From Chrysomallon squamiferum (Eukaryota > Mollusca > Gastropoda > Neomphalida > Peltospiridae): a stretch of DNA of 64,000 bases. Numbering within the stretch: position 1 is the first letter of the stretch; each line of letters begins with the position of its first letter. The position numbers were made by a program, and so were the translations under genes. Location of the stretch: the NCBI GenBank assembly GCA_012295275.1, contig CM022670.1, positions 4,542,264 through 4,606,263 of the forward strand, given 5' to 3'. The notes below the pieces were generated by a model. It saw nothing but the letters and a program-made list of their open reading frames with translations, was not told the DNA's origin and did no database searches. Below are positions 63,289 through 64,000 of this stretch, piece by piece.

Positions 63289-63418
63289 GCGCACACATAC
63301 ATAAATACATACATACAGACACACATACACACACACACATACATACATACATGCATACATACATACATACATACATACATACATACATACATACATACAT
63401 ACATACACACACACACAT
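63289..63418. repeat. (ACAT)n/(CA)n microsatellite
   Basis: An array of CATA units with CA interruptions. Open frames on both strands are artefacts. Confidence 0.97.
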
Positions 63419-63750
63419 CATGCACACATATATACATGTATACTTGGATGGGTTTTTTCCTTCCAGTAAATACAGTCTCCTAGTACATATAACTCAGTAT
63501 GGAAGTTCAAGCTTGAGAAAAAAAAAAAAAAAACATAAAAATGAAAAGGCGGTATGACACATCGATTGGTCATTAATTACTGATTGTGCTAATGGGCGAT
63601 GTTCTTGGAACTGCAGCTAAAAGCATGTCAAAAGTGTGTCTGGATTTCAAGAAATTTCATATCTCTTTCGCGGCTTCAGTTAATGGACAATGGCTTAAAT
63701 TGATAGCATCAATATAGGTAAAAACATTTCTTTGTCATCTGACATGTATA
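63419..63750. other. Non-coding interval
   Basis: AT-rich sequence with a poly-A run at 63518-63533. No gene seen. Confidence 0.6.
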
Positions 63751-63753
63751 TTA

Positions 63754-63816
63754 ATATGTATATTAATATGTATGTATGTATACATGTATGAATGTATGTA
63801 TGTATGTATGTATGTA

Positions 63817-63875
<59 letters not shown>

Positions 63876-63920
63876 CTCTTTGTGGGTGTGGTGGGTGGGT
63901 AAGTGTGTGTGTGTGTATAA
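63754..63920. repeat. (TATG)n-(TG)n microsatellite
   Basis: TATG units from about 63768 pass into a long TG array to about 63875, then GGTG-rich and TG sequence to 63918. Confidence 0.97.
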
Positions 63921-64000
63921 AAGAGTTATCATGCACACCTTAATACATAGCTGCTCTCAAATAAATGTTCTTACCTACCGTTATCATGTTTATCTGATTT

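Overview
The window looks like metazoan nuclear DNA, most probably from a cephalopod and probably an octopod. It is AT-rich and gene-poor. It is crowded with very long simple repeats: (AG)n/(CT)n, (ACAT)n, (CA)n, (AGT)n and (ATT)n. It carries one non-clustered-looking protocadherin gene with canonical GT-AG introns. The species call is an inference from this texture plus the known protocadherin expansion of octopuses; nothing here fixes the species.

Layout. Positions 1-40,573 hold no convincing coding sequence: simple repeats, one 17-bp minisatellite (28.73-29.20 kb), a decayed tRNA-derived element (25.83-25.93 kb), an 89-bp tandem duplication (6.13-6.30 kb) and several islands of complex sequence that could be regulatory or non-coding 5' exons (best: 18.54-18.97 kb and 27.06-27.22 kb, each ending in a good splice donor). 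Positions 40,574-60,661 hold the protocadherin in three coding exons. Exon 1 (start 40,645) encodes signal peptide, seven cadherin repeats, the membrane helix and a third of the tail. A 15.4-kb intron follows. A 124-bp exon 2 carries an acidic Ser/Gly motif, and exon 3 carries the rest of the tail with a KRVTF protein-phosphatase-1 docking motif. Splice phases agree (0 then 1), and the joined frame gives 1,139 residues. Beyond 60,661 there is a degenerate ~47-bp tandem repeat that begins inside the last codons, then repeat-rich non-coding DNA to the end.

Functionally the only supported gene product is a single-pass adhesion receptor. It has the EC1 Cys-X5-Cys loop typical of protocadherins, and its seven repeats plus RVxF tail resemble vertebrate delta-1 protocadherins. 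In cephalopods such genes are thought to serve neuronal recognition. No bacterial-type systems, CRISPR arrays, intact transposons or rRNA genes were seen. Most of the translated open frames in the window are microsatellite translations (poly-SL, poly-RE, HTYI, CMYV, poly-LLL/YYY) and were discarded.
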